35,507 nt of DNA from Ancalomicrobiaceae bacterium (GCA_031291575.1 JARLIT010000223.1:1-35507), one strand, 5' to 3'. Positions 1 to 8,158 are shown, counted from the first letter of the stretch. A program made the numbers and translations. Notes: generated by a model from the sequence alone, not told the origin.

Positions 1-867
1 GATCGAAAAGGAGAGGTCGGCTCGGTCGATCAACCCTAAGAACTCGGTTTCGACCGGACCGGTCATCATTACGTGGTCGTCCTCGGCGCGCCACTCGATT
101 TGAAGCGTGCCGCCGGGCAGCCGGATGTTCACCTTGCGGCCGGTGCGGCGGGTGCGGGCCGCAGCGACGCCGGTGGCGCAGGCCGCCGTGCCGCAGGCGC
201 GCGTCAGGCCGACGCCACGCTCCCAGACCTTGAGCGTGATGTTCTCCGCGTCGACCACGTGGGCGAGCGAAATATTGGCCCGCTCCGGGAACATCGGATG
301 GTTTTCCAGCATCGGACCGATGCGGGCGAGGTCATAGGCCTCGACGTCGTCGACCCAGAAGATGGCGTGCGGGTTGCCCATGTTGACCACGGAGGGTGAG
401 TGCAGGATCGGGGCGTCGATCGGGCCGATCTGCAATTCGATGGCGCGGGTATCGTGGAACGGTTCGGCGAGCGGGATCTCGTCCCACTTCAGCCGCGGCG
501 CACCCATGTCGACCGTGATCCATTCCGGCTTGCCGGCATCGGTGGCCAGAAGCATGCCGGCGCGCGTCTCGATGGAGGCGGACTTGCTGGCGCGTTCCTG
601 CATCATCAGCCAGCCGATGCAGCGGGTGGCGTTGCCACAGGCCGCGACCTCGCCGCCGTCGGCATTGTCGATGCGCATGAACACGTCGGCCCCGGCCGGC
701 GAGGCTTCCAGCGTGATCATCTGGTCGAAGCCGATGCCGGTCGTCCGGTCACCGAGGCGCGCAATCTCGTACTCCGTCAGCCGGACGGCATCGCGGCGCG
801 CGTCGATGATGACGAAGTCATTGCCAAGACCGTTCATCTTGGCGAAAGGGATCGAGCCGACAGGCAT
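1..867 (-). CDS. dapF: Diaminopimelate epimerase, 3' end missing
   Basis: This enzyme interconverts LL- and meso-diaminopimelate, the last step before lysine and a source of a peptidoglycan precursor; it is cytosolic and cofactor-independent. Translation of the minus strand from the ATG at 867 begins MPVGSIPFAKMNGLGNDFVI, the typical DapF start. Both catalytic cysteines are present: Cys78 in the context AACGNATRC and Cys225 in RACGTAACATG. The frame stays open for 289 codons to base 1, so only the last residues and the stop lie outside the window; family members are about 275-295 residues long. It is divergent from the methyltransferase gene that starts at 1020, with 152 bases between them. 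Identity is certain from the two active-site motifs; the C-terminus cannot be judged. Confidence 0.96.
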   Translation of the reverse strand, partial: MPVGSIPFAKMNGLGNDFVIIDARRDAVRLTEYEIARLGDRTTGIGFDQMITLEASPAGADVFMRIDNADGGEVAACGNATRCIGWLMMQERASKSASIETRAGMLLATDAGKPEWITVDMGAPRLKWDEIPLAEPFHDTRAIELQIGPIDAPILHSPSVVNMGNPHAIFWVDDVEAYDLARIGPMLENHPMFPERANISLAHVVDAENITLKVWERGVGLTRACGTAACATGVAAARTRRTGRKVNIRLPGGTLQIEWRAEDDHVMMTGPVETEFLGLIDRADLSFSI

Positions 868-1019
868 GGTAGGGTCCGTTTCAGGTCGGCAAAGCGTGGT
901 CGAGCGTGCACTCTTTCGTCGCAGGGCGCAGAGCGGCCCTTGCCTTGCCCGTTCTATATGGCGAAAAACCGAAGGAATTGCCAGCCTCGGCTTTGACGAC
1001 CGAGCCCACGGGAGGACGA

Positions 1020-1622
1020 ATGACCGCCGCCAATGCCGATCTACCCTCGCCGAGCGGGGCAGGACACCGCCCCAGCCCGTGGATTATGGCCGCATTCGAC
1101 GGGGTACGACCGGGGGGACATCTGCTCGATGTCGCCTGCGGCGCCGGACGGCACGTGCGGGCAGCGCTGGCTTACGGATTCCGGGTGACCGGCATCGATA
1201 TCGACAAGAGCGGCACGGCGGACCTCGCCGGCACACCGGGTTTTGCCTTCGTTGCAGCCGATCTGGAGAGCGGCGCGCCGTTCCCGCTCGCAGGTGACAC
1301 ATTCGATGCGGTGATCGTCGCCAACTACCTCTACCGGCCGCTCTTTCCGGCTGTTGCCGCCGCCGTGGCAGCCGATGGCTTGTTCGTCTACGAGACCTTC
1401 GCCGTCGGCCAGGAGCGGCGCGGCCGGCCGTCCAATCCGGCGTTCCTGTTGCGGCCTAACGAACTGGCGCAAGCGGCTATTGCGGCCGGGCTGGTCATCG
1501 TTGCTTTCGAACAGGGGGTGGTCGGCGACTTTCAGACCGGGCCGATCGTGCAGCGCCTGATCGCGGTCGGGCGGGATCACGCCTGGGCGTTCGCGTCGCC
1601 GCGGCCGATCGGAGCGGGCTGA
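1020..1622 (+). CDS. Small class I SAM-dependent methyltransferase
   Basis: This is a protein of 200 residues with a single Rossmann-type methyltransferase domain. Motif I is LLDVACGAGRHV, near residues 35-46, followed by an acidic β2 end (GIDIDKSG) that should bind the ribose of S-adenosylmethionine. FDAVIVANYLYRPL around residues 98-111 is the motif IV region. It resembles TehB-like or methyltransferase-11/25 proteins, but the substrate cannot be read from the sequence. The ATG at 1020 is chosen because a good ribosome site (GGGAGGACGA) sits just upstream; an upstream in-frame GTG at 906 would add residues that do not resemble the family. The gene stands alone, divergent from dapF and followed by a palindromic repeat before selO. 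Family is confident; function is unknown. Confidence 0.85.
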   Translation: MTAANADLPSPSGAGHRPSPWIMAAFDGVRPGGHLLDVACGAGRHVRAALAYGFRVTGIDIDKSGTADLAGTPGFAFVAADLESGAPFPLAGDTFDAVIVANYLYRPLFPAVAAAVAADGLFVYETFAVGQERRGRPSNPAFLLRPNELAQAAIAAGLVIVAFEQGVVGDFQTGPIVQRLIAVGRDHAWAFASPRPIGAG

Positions 1623-1697
1623 AGGCCCGGATCGCCTCCATGGACACCCCGCCCCTTGTCCCCGGCCGCAATCGCCCGAGATAAGGGCATAACCCCA

Positions 1698-1744
1698 GAG
1701 CATTTCCCGCTCAGATGGAATCATCTGGGCGAAGGGAAATGCTC
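1698..1744. repeat. Palindromic intergenic element, left hairpin
   Basis: The outer arms GAGCATTTCCC (1698-1708) and GGGAAATGCTC (1734-1744) are exact inverted copies, and an inner CAGATG/CATCTG pair extends the stem. The element sits in the 203-base gap between the methyltransferase and selO and is followed at once by a second hairpin. The architecture is that of RIME- or REP-like palindromes scattered between genes in rhizobia. It might also act as a transcript-end structure for the methyltransferase gene. The palindrome is plain; assignment to a named repeat family is inference. Confidence 0.7.
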
Positions 1745-1759
1745 CAGATTCAATAAGTT

Positions 1760-1808
1760 GAGCGTGTCCTTATCGTTCGGGTCGCTTCTATCCGAACGGG
1801 ACACGCTC
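1760..1808. repeat. Palindromic intergenic element, right hairpin
   Basis: The arms GAGCGTGTCC (1760-1769) and GGACACGCTC (1799-1808) are exact inverted copies, with further partial pairing around GTTCGG and CCGAAC inside. Only 15 bases separate it from the preceding hairpin, so the two form one compound element. Its right end lies 17 bases before the selO ATG, so transcription or translation of selO must begin in or next to the repeat. Confidence 0.65.
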
Positions 1809-1825
1809 CAGCGAGCGGCCGGCCC

Positions 1826-3295
1826 ATGCAGTTCCCCTTCGACAATTCCTATGTCCATCTGCCGGAGAGCCTGTTCTCCCGCGTGCGGCCGACGCCAGTT
1901 GCGGCGCCGCGCCTCATCGCCTTCAACCGGCCGCTCGCCAGATCCCTCGGGCTGGCCGACGCGGGCGACGAGAGGGAACTGGCCGAGATCTTTTCCGGCA
2001 ACAGGCTGCCGCCGGGCGCCGAACCGCTGGCCATGGCCTATTCCGGGCACCAGTTCGGCCAGTTCGTGCCGCTCCTTGGAGACGGCCGCGCCATCCTCGT
2101 CGGCGAAGTCAGGGACGAAGCCGGGCAGCGCTACGATATCCAGCTGAAAGGCGCCGGGCTCACCCCCTATTCGCGGCGTGGCGACGGGCGGGCGGCGCTC
2201 GGACCGGTCATGCGCGAATATCTGGTCAGCGAGGCGATGGCGGCGCTGGGGATCCCGACCACCCGGGCGCTCGCCGCGGTCGTCACCGGTGAAAGGGTGG
2301 TGCGCGAGCGCTTCCTGCCCGGTGCGGTGATGACCCGCGTGGCCCGCAGCCACATTCGCGTCGGCACCTTCCAGTATGTCGCGACTTCCGGCGACGTCGA
2401 CAGTCTGAAGCGGCTCGCCGACTACGCCATCGACCGGCTCTATCCGGAATTGGCTGGCGCCGAAGCGCCCTACCAGCGCTTCCTTGAAGCCGTCATCGCC
2501 CGGCAGGCCAGGCTCGTTGCCCGCTGGATGCACGTCGGCTTCGTGCATGGGGTGATGAACACCGACAATACCTCGATCTCCGGCGAGACCATCGACTTCG
2601 GCCCCTGCGCTTTCCTCGATGCCTACCACCCGGGCATGGTGTTCTCGTCCATCGACGAGATGGGCCGCTATGCCTTCGGCAACCAGCCGCGCATCATGCT
2701 GTGGAACCTCACACGGCTGGCCGAGGCGCTGCTGCCATTGTTGGCCGAGACCCAGGAGGCGGCGATCGCCATGGCGGAAGCCATTCTCGGGAGCTTCAAA
2801 CCGGTGTTCGAGACGGCCTTCGAAGCCGGCGTCCGCTCGAAGCTCGGCTTGTCGAGTGCCGAGCCGGGCGACGTGGCGCTCGCTACCGAACTCTACCAGC
2901 TGATGGCGGCCGACAAGGTGGATTTCACGCTGGCGTTCCGGCGGCTCGCCGATGCGGCGGAAAGCGAATGGGCCGGGGCGACGGTGCGGGACCTCTTCGT
3001 CGATCTCGCCGGTTTCGACGCATGGGGGCAGCGCTGGCGTGAGCGGCTTTCCCGGGAGCCGGGCGGGGCTGAGGCGGCGTCCAAGCTGATGCGGTCGGTC
3101 AATCCGGCGGTCATTCCGCGCAACCACCTGATCGAAGCGGTGATCAAAGCGGCGATCGAGGCGGGCGATTTCGAGCCCTTCCATGCCCTCGCCGCGGCGC
3201 TCGCCGAGCCTTACGCCGACCGGCCGGAATTCGCCTGGGCGCAAGAATCGCCGAAGCCCGACGAGGTGGTGACGGCGACCTTCTGCGGGACATAA
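1826..3295 (+). CDS. selO: SelO pseudokinase-fold protein AMPylase
   Basis: SelO (YdiU, formerly UPF0061) has a kinase fold but transfers AMP from ATP to protein hydroxyl groups, and it is linked to redox control. The 489-residue length is normal for bacterial members. Family landmarks are the N-terminal FDNSYVHLPESLFSRV, GHQFGQFVPLLGDGRA, Lys108 in QLKGAGLTPYSRRGDGRAA, the catalytic-loop HGVMNTDN with Asp247, and the metal-binding DFGP with Asp257. The third residue from the C-terminus is Cys487 (CGT end), the place held by selenocysteine in the vertebrate protein and by cysteine in most bacteria. There is no obvious Shine-Dalgarno before the ATG at 1826; the compound repeat ends 17 bases upstream. 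The gene appears monocistronic, with another palindromic repeat after its stop. Confidence 0.96.
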   Translation: MQFPFDNSYVHLPESLFSRVRPTPVAAPRLIAFNRPLARSLGLADAGDERELAEIFSGNRLPPGAEPLAMAYSGHQFGQFVPLLGDGRAILVGEVRDEAGQRYDIQLKGAGLTPYSRRGDGRAALGPVMREYLVSEAMAALGIPTTRALAAVVTGERVVRERFLPGAVMTRVARSHIRVGTFQYVATSGDVDSLKRLADYAIDRLYPELAGAEAPYQRFLEAVIARQARLVARWMHVGFVHGVMNTDNTSISGETIDFGPCAFLDAYHPGMVFSSIDEMGRYAFGNQPRIMLWNLTRLAEALLPLLAETQEAAIAMAEAILGSFKPVFETAFEAGVRSKLGLSSAEPGDVALATELYQLMAADKVDFTLAFRRLADAAESEWAGATVRDLFVDLAGFDAWGQRWRERLSREPGGAEAASKLMRSVNPAVIPRNHLIEAVIKAAIEAGDFEPFHALAAALAEPYADRPEFAWAQESPKPDEVVTATFCGT

Positions 3296-3305
3296 CAGAC
3301 CGGTT

Positions 3306-3378
3306 CGTCATTGCGAGCGGAGCGAAGCAATCCAGAAAGCCCCGGAAAAAAGTCTGGATTGTTTCGCTCGCAATGACG
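3306..3378. repeat. Palindromic repeat element after selO
   Basis: The arm CGTCATTGCGAGCG at 3306-3319 is matched by its exact reverse complement CGCTCGCAATGACG ending at 3378. Further pairing (GCAATCCAG against CTGGATTG) lies inside, and the centre carries an A-run. This CGTCATTGCGAG...CTCGCAATGACG type of intergenic palindrome is common in alphaproteobacterial genomes. It lies between the convergent genes selO and ccr and could also serve as a transcript-end hairpin for both. I see only one copy in this window. Confidence 0.7.
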
Positions 3379-3423
3379 GGATCGGCCGGCCGGAGCGCTG
3401 TTTCGCTGATTCGCTGATACCGC

Positions 3424-4707
3424 TCATCCCTCGTCGCGGGCATCCTCCAGGGTCCTGAGGCCCGTCCGCGGTGCCGAGACCAGGACCGCCATGTTGCCCG
3501 GCGCGTGCTCGTTCTTCCACATCTTCATGTGGGCCAAGGGGATCTGGTCCCAGGCGAAGACTTCGGACATGCAGGGATCGATGCGGTGGTCGAGGACGAA
3601 GCGGTTGGCGGCGGCCGCCTGCTTCAGATGGGCAAAATGCGAGCCTTGGATGCGCTTCTGGTGCATCCAGACGTATCGGGCGTCGAACGTGATGTTGAAG
3701 CCGGTCGTGCCGGCGCAGAACACCACCATGCCGCCGCGCTTGACGACGAAGCAGGAGGTCGGGAACGTCGCCTCACCCGGATGCTCGAACACCATGTCGA
3801 CGTTGACGCCCTTGCCGGTGATGTCCCAGATCGCCTTGCCGAAGCGGCGGACTTCCTTGAACCATTTGTCGTATTCGGGTGATCCGACCTTGGGTAGCGG
3901 CCCCCAGCAGTCGAACTCCTTGCGGTTGACGACGCCGCGCGCGCCCAGACTCATCACGTAGTCGCGCTTGCCCTCGTCGGAAATCACGCCGATGGCGTTG
4001 GCGCCGGCCGCCGCGCACAATTGCAAGCCGAACACGCCGAGGCCGCCCGAGGCGCCCCACACCAGGACGTTCATCCCGGGCTTCAATTCATGCGGTTCGT
4101 GGCCGAACAGCATGCGGTAGGCGGTTGCCAGCGTCAGCGTGTAGCACGCGCTTTCCTCCCAGGTGAGGTGTGTCGGGCGGGGCAGCAGTTGACGCGCCTG
4201 CACCCGGCAGAATTGCGCGAACGATCCATCCGGCGTCTCGTAGCCCCAGATGCGCTGGGAGGACGACAGCATCGGATCGCCGCCATTGCACTCCTCGTCA
4301 TCACCGTCGTCCTGATTGCAGTGGATGACGACCTCGTCGCCGACCTTCCAGGTCTTCACCTTGGAGCCGACCTTCCAGACGACGCCAGCGGCATCCGAGC
4401 CGGCAACGTGGAACGGCTGCTTGTGCACATCGAACACGGAGATCGGCTTGCCGAGCGCGGCCCAGACGCCGTTGTAGTTGACGCCGGCGGCCATGACGAG
4501 GACGAGCACCTCGTGGCTGTCGATCTCCCAGGTTGGCACTACCTCGACCTGCATGGAGGTTTCCGGCGGCCCGTGCCTGTCGCGCCGGATCGCCCAGGCG
4601 TACATCCTGGCCGGCACGACCCCGAGCGGCGGGATCTCGCCGATCTCGTAGAGGTCCTTCGGCTCGCCGCCCGACCTCTCGGTGGAGCCCGGTGCCATCA
4701 TTGTCAT
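3424..4707 (-). CDS. ccr: Crotonyl-CoA carboxylase/reductase
   Basis: Ccr reductively carboxylates crotonyl-CoA with NADPH and CO2 to give (2S)-ethylmalonyl-CoA, the signature reaction of the ethylmalonyl-CoA pathway for growth on acetate and other C2 units. The 427-residue product has the medium-chain dehydrogenase/reductase fold. Typical features are PPLGVVPARMYAWAIRRDR near the N-terminus, GVNYNGVWAALGKP, the long Ccr-specific insertion HCNQDDGDDEECNGGDPM, the nucleotide-binding VWGASGGLGVFGLQL, and the His-containing GSHFAH stretch. The ATG at 4707 has a strong ribosome site (GGGAGGGTGAG on the minus strand); an in-frame upstream start at 4851 would add 48 residues foreign to the family. 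It lies back to back with the small membrane gene and the mutase of the next carbon-skeleton step. A minus-strand TATACT at 4789-4784 may be its -10 box. Confidence 0.96.
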   Translation of the reverse strand: MTMMAPGSTERSGGEPKDLYEIGEIPPLGVVPARMYAWAIRRDRHGPPETSMQVEVVPTWEIDSHEVLVLVMAAGVNYNGVWAALGKPISVFDVHKQPFHVAGSDAAGVVWKVGSKVKTWKVGDEVVIHCNQDDGDDEECNGGDPMLSSSQRIWGYETPDGSFAQFCRVQARQLLPRPTHLTWEESACYTLTLATAYRMLFGHEPHELKPGMNVLVWGASGGLGVFGLQLCAAAGANAIGVISDEGKRDYVMSLGARGVVNRKEFDCWGPLPKVGSPEYDKWFKEVRRFGKAIWDITGKGVNVDMVFEHPGEATFPTSCFVVKRGGMVVFCAGTTGFNITFDARYVWMHQKRIQGSHFAHLKQAAAANRFVLDHRIDPCMSEVFAWDQIPLAHMKMWKNEHAPGNMAVLVSAPRTGLRTLEDARDEG

Positions 4708-5021
4708 CTCACCCTCCCGAGGAACGCGCGGGCCGGCTTTGGCTGCCGCCTCATTGGTCGTTCCGATCGTGTTTGTGCAGCGCAGTATAACGGGTCGCGG
4801 CGCGGCGGTGCCATTCGACCAAAGAGGCGGCGGAGGTAGACATTCGGACAAGCCCGAGCGGGCAGGCGCTCGTCGTGGCGCCCGACCGAGCTTGGCCGGA
4901 CGTCAGCCGCGCGTGTCGCCCAATGGTCAAACGGTGGCGCTTTCGGCATAATCGGCCGCGATTCGAACATCGCGCCGCCGACTGAGGGGATGCCCTCTCG
5001 GGCGCCAAGGGGGCTGGTCGG
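4708..5021. other. Divergent intergenic region, ccr and 5022 gene
   Basis: This stretch of about 314 bases holds no gene I can support. On the minus strand it carries the ccr ribosome site and a TATACT box (4789-4784) that would place ccr transcription about 70 bases before its ATG; no good -35 partner is visible at 17 bases. On the plus strand it must carry the signals for the small membrane gene. I saw no convincing regulator palindrome. Confidence 0.4.
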
Positions 5022-5324
5022 ATGCTGGCGGATATTTCCGATCAAAACTGGACGTGGCTGGTGATCGGCGTCGTCATCGCAGGCGCGTTGTTCGGCTGGC
5101 TGGCGGACCTGATGCTCGGCAGGCGCGGCATCGGCTCGATCCTCAGCATGGTGCTGACGATCGCCGCAGCGTTCGGTGGGCTGAAGGCGATGGATTGGGC
5201 CATCTTCCATCACTACCTCCCCTATGAGTATCGGGGCGCTGTCGCCTGGGCGATGGCAGCGATCATCACGGCGACTTTGGCGCTGATGGTGGCCTGCGGC
5301 CTGAAACGGCTGATGTTGCACTGA
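5022..5324 (+). CDS. Small three-helix membrane protein
   Basis: The 100-residue product is strongly hydrophobic with three likely membrane segments: about residues 11-31 (TWLVIGVVIAGALFGWLADL), 38-58 (GSILSMVLTIAAAFGGLKAM) and 75-95 (VAWAMAAIITATLALMVACG). The GWLADLMLGRRGIGSIL loop with its positive charges resembles the small GlsB/YeaQ/YmgE-type membrane proteins, but the match is by eye only. The start at 5022 has a weak purine-rich region upstream. It lies between ccr and the ethylmalonyl-CoA mutase gene, on the mutase strand with a gap of 218 bases, so a shared transcript is possible but not shown. No function can be assigned; it may simply be a conserved bystander. Confidence 0.6.
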   Translation: MLADISDQNWTWLVIGVVIAGALFGWLADLMLGRRGIGSILSMVLTIAAAFGGLKAMDWAIFHHYLPYEYRGAVAWAMAAIITATLALMVACGLKRLMLH

Positions 5325-5421
5325 TCCTGGATTGTAATTCTCCCTCATTGGTTGTCACTTCAGACCATTGGCGCAGGCGGCGGCTCTTGACGCAGCGCAC
5401 AATGACGGATTTGGCTTGACG

Positions 5422-5450
5422 TCCGACGGGCGATTGCAGCGCCCGTCCGA
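5422..5450 (+). promoter_or_regulatory. Hairpin or operator candidate before ecm
   Basis: Two 11-base arms, TCCGACGGGCG (5422-5432) and CGCCCGTCCGA (5440-5450), pair with one mismatch around the loop ATTGCAG. The palindrome lies about 92 bases before the mutase start, in the 218-base gap after the small membrane gene. A TTGACG at 5387-5392 upstream might be a -35 box, but no clear -10 follows. It could be a regulator site, an RNA leader hairpin, or a terminator for the preceding gene; there is no T-run. Confidence 0.35.
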
Positions 5451-5542
5451 TCGCCAGCAACAGGCGCGACGACAAGCGCCGGGCCAAGCGGGATCGCTGG
5501 CCGCATCGGGCCGAGCGAGGCGAACCATCCGGGAGGACAGCC

Positions 5543-7522
5543 ATGCCCTTAGAAACAGCCGACAAGCCGTGGATCTTCCGCACCTATGCCGGCCATTCGA
5601 CCGCGGCGGCCTCCAACGCGCTCTATCGTGCCAATCTCGCCAAGGGCCAGACCGGCCTCTCCGTCGCCTTCGACCTGCCAACGCAGACCGGCTACGACCC
5701 GGACCATGCGCTGTCGCGCGGCGAGGTCGGCAAGGTCGGCGTGCCGATCGCGCATCTCGGCGACATGCGGGCGCTGTTCGCTGACATTCCGCTGGAGAAG
5801 ATGAACACGTCGATGACCATCAACGCCACCGCGCCCTGGCTGTTGGCGCTGTATGTGGCGGCCGCCGACGAACAAGGGGCGGATCGCCGGCTGCTCACCG
5901 GCACGACGCAGAACGACATCATCAAGGAGTATCTCTCACGCGGCACCTACGTGTTCCCGCCGGCGCCGTCGTTGAAGCTGACTAACGACGTCATCGCCTG
6001 GACGTACACGGAAATGCCGAAATGGAACCCGATCAACGTCTGCTCCTACCACCTGCAGGAGGCGGGGGCGACGCCGGTGCAGGAACTGGCGTTCGCGCTG
6101 TCGACGGCGATCGCCGTGCTCGATCAGATGAAGGCGAGCGGCGCCGTGCCGGATGCCGAGTTCGGCGAGGCGGTCGGTCGCATCTCGTTCTTCGTCAATG
6201 CCGGGCTCAAGTTCGTCACCGAGATCGCCAAGATGCGGGCGTTCAACCGGCTGTGGGACGAGATCACGCTGCACCGGTATGGCGTCCTCGATGCGAAGAA
6301 CCGGCGGTTCCGCTACGGTGTGCAGGTGAATTCGCTGGGGCTTACCGAGAGCCAGCCGGAGAACAACGTCTACCGCGTGCTGATCGAGATGCTGGCGGTG
6401 ACGCTGTCGCGCGACGCCCGGGCCCGCGCCGTGCAGCTGCCGGCATGGAACGAGGCGCTCGGCCTGCCGCGGCCGTGGGATCAGCAGTGGTCCTTGAGGA
6501 TGCAGCAGATCCTCGCCTATGAGACCGATCTTCTGGAATTCGCCGACATCTTCAACGGGTCCAAGGAGATCGAAGCGAAAGTCGAGGAACTTTGCGGGCT
6601 AGCACGCGAGGAGATGGCGCGGATCGAGGCGATCGGCGGCGCGGTCAAGGCGGTCGAATCGAGCTACATGAAGCGGCAACTGGTCGAGTCCAACGCCCGC
6701 CGGCTCGCCGCGATCGAGGCGGGGGAATTGACGGTCGTCGGCGTCAATCGGTTCAAGGAGACCGAGCCGTCGCCGCTGACCGGCGGCGATGGTTCCATCC
6801 TGACGGTTGCCGAACACGTCGAGGAACAGGCCGTCGAAGCGTTGATGGCGTGGCGGGCGGCTCGCGACGGATCGGCGGTCGAACGGGCGCTCGCCGAATT
6901 GCGCTCGGCGGCGGCCGAGGGGCGCAACATTCTGGAGCCCTCGATCGTGGCGGCGAAGGCCGGCGTCACCACCGGCGAATGGGGCGAGACGCTGAGGTCG
7001 GTGTTCGGCGAGTACCGTGCTCCGACGGGCGTCGGAGGAGCTAGTCGCGACAGCGGCGGCGATCTCGTCGCTGTGCGTGCCCAAGTCGAGGCGGTATCAC
7101 AGAAGCTTGGCCGGCGGCTGAAGCTCCTCGTCGGCAAGCCGGGGCTCGACGGCCATTCGAATGGCGCCGAGCAGATCGCGGTCAGGGCGCGTGATTGCGG
7201 CTTCGAGGTCGTCTACGAGGGTATCCGGCTGACGCCGATGCAGATCGTCAATGCGGCGATCGAAGAGAGCGTGCACGTCATCGGCCTGTCCATCCTCTCC
7301 GGGTCGCACTTGGCGCTGGTCGGCGACGTGATGGCGCGGCTGAAGGCTGCTGGCATCGACGACGTGCCGGTCGTCGTCGGCGGCATCATTCCGGCAGAGG
7401 ACGAAGTGCGGCTGAGAGCGCTCGGGGTTGCGGCCGTCTACACGCCGAAAAACTTCCGGCTGACCGACATCATGGCCGACGTCGTGCGCATCGTCGCGGA
7501 AACGGCGGAGAAGGCCGCCTGA
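5543..7522 (+). CDS. ecm: Ethylmalonyl-CoA mutase, B12-dependent
   Basis: Ecm (first described as MeaA) converts (2R)-ethylmalonyl-CoA to methylsuccinyl-CoA using adenosylcobalamin, following Ccr and an epimerase in the ethylmalonyl-CoA pathway. The single 659-residue chain has the substrate-binding barrel first (FDLPTQTGYDPDH near residue 50, TTQNDIIKEYLSRGTYVFPP, SYHLQEAGATPVQELAF) and the B12-binding domain last (about residues 525-655). The cobalamin motif is intact: DGHSNG with the cobalt-ligating His538, then SILSGSH and VVVGGIIP. A strong ribosome site (GGGAGGACAG) precedes the ATG at 5543. Methylmalonyl-CoA mutases share the architecture, but the length, single-subunit form and ccr neighbour favour Ecm. 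The epimerase and methylsuccinyl-CoA dehydrogenase genes are not in this window. Confidence 0.93.
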   Translation: MPLETADKPWIFRTYAGHSTAAASNALYRANLAKGQTGLSVAFDLPTQTGYDPDHALSRGEVGKVGVPIAHLGDMRALFADIPLEKMNTSMTINATAPWLLALYVAAADEQGADRRLLTGTTQNDIIKEYLSRGTYVFPPAPSLKLTNDVIAWTYTEMPKWNPINVCSYHLQEAGATPVQELAFALSTAIAVLDQMKASGAVPDAEFGEAVGRISFFVNAGLKFVTEIAKMRAFNRLWDEITLHRYGVLDAKNRRFRYGVQVNSLGLTESQPENNVYRVLIEMLAVTLSRDARARAVQLPAWNEALGLPRPWDQQWSLRMQQILAYETDLLEFADIFNGSKEIEAKVEELCGLAREEMARIEAIGGAVKAVESSYMKRQLVESNARRLAAIEAGELTVVGVNRFKETEPSPLTGGDGSILTVAEHVEEQAVEALMAWRAARDGSAVERALAELRSAAAEGRNILEPSIVAAKAGVTTGEWGETLRSVFGEYRAPTGVGGASRDSGGDLVAVRAQVEAVSQKLGRRLKLLVGKPGLDGHSNGAEQIAVRARDCGFEVVYEGIRLTPMQIVNAAIEESVHVIGLSILSGSHLALVGDVMARLKAAGIDDVPVVVGGIIPAEDEVRLRALGVAAVYTPKNFRLTDIMADVVRIVAETAEKAA

Positions 7523-7552
7523 GCGGCACCGGCCGTCGTCGCGGCGGGCATC

Positions 7553-8158
7553 CTACTCGGTGAACACGTAGATGTTGGTGATCTGCTTCTCCGGCGGGGT
7601 TTTCGCCCTGTCGGTCTGATATTCCTCCACGACGCGCTTCATCGTCAGGTGATTGGCGGCGAGATAGTCGTCGATGTGGTTGTAGACCTGCTCCAGTTCG
7701 TCGAACGGGCCCTTGTGCACGAACTTCAGGACCGTTCCGGCCGGCCCGTCGCCGCTCTGCACGTCATCCCCGAGTTCGACGCTCGGCTTGGCCTCGATCG
7801 GCACCATCGCCTTATAGGTGAACTTGTCGTCGTCGCTGTCGACATATTCAACCATCGGCATGCCGCTCGCATGCAGATTGAGGCGGCCGATCTCGCCATA
7901 GACGGCGTGGAAGGCATTGCCGAGGCTCTGTTCCGCATCGTCCCACTTGCTCTCGCCAGTGACGAAGACCACCGGGTGGGACTGCAGCGTCACCGTTTCG
8001 GGGGAGATCGACGCCTTCGGCAGCGCCGGAATGCCGGGCGTATCGAGACCGATCGGCGTGGCGGACGGAGCGAGACTGACGCAAGGGGCGGCGAGGGCGC
8101 AATGGGCGCCAAACACCAGTGCCGGAAGCGAGAAGAGGGGCAAAACGGCTGCCGTCAT
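7553..8158 (-). CDS. Exported protein with GyrI-like domain
   Basis: The 201-residue product starts with a classical signal peptide: MTAAVLPLFSLPALVFGAHC, with likely cleavage after the following ALAA. The mature part from about residue 60 resembles the GyrI-like/AraC effector-binding fold (SOUL-like repeats that bind small hydrophobic ligands). It includes VEYVDSDDDKFTYKAMVPIE, FVHKGPFDELEQVYNHIDDY and the closing TNIYVFTE. These domains usually sit in cytosolic regulators or stand alone in the cytosol, so an exported version is less usual. The ATG at 8158 was chosen because it begins the signal peptide; the 56 codons upstream in frame lack domain character. A candidate promoter lies at 8243-8270. 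It is convergent with ecm, 30 bases away, and follows gpsA on the same strand. The ligand is unknown. Confidence 0.8.
   Translation of the reverse strand: MTAAVLPLFSLPALVFGAHCALAAPCVSLAPSATPIGLDTPGIPALPKASISPETVTLQSHPVVFVTGESKWDDAEQSLGNAFHAVYGEIGRLNLHASGMPMVEYVDSDDDKFTYKAMVPIEAKPSVELGDDVQSGDGPAGTVLKFVHKGPFDELEQVYNHIDDYLAANHLTMKRVVEEYQTDRAKTPPEKQITNIYVFTE

Noticed and set aside
1721-3244. A long open frame on the minus strand opposite selO (507 codons).
   Set aside because: It mirrors selO codon by codon and has no domain-like sequence; high GC keeps the antisense frame open.
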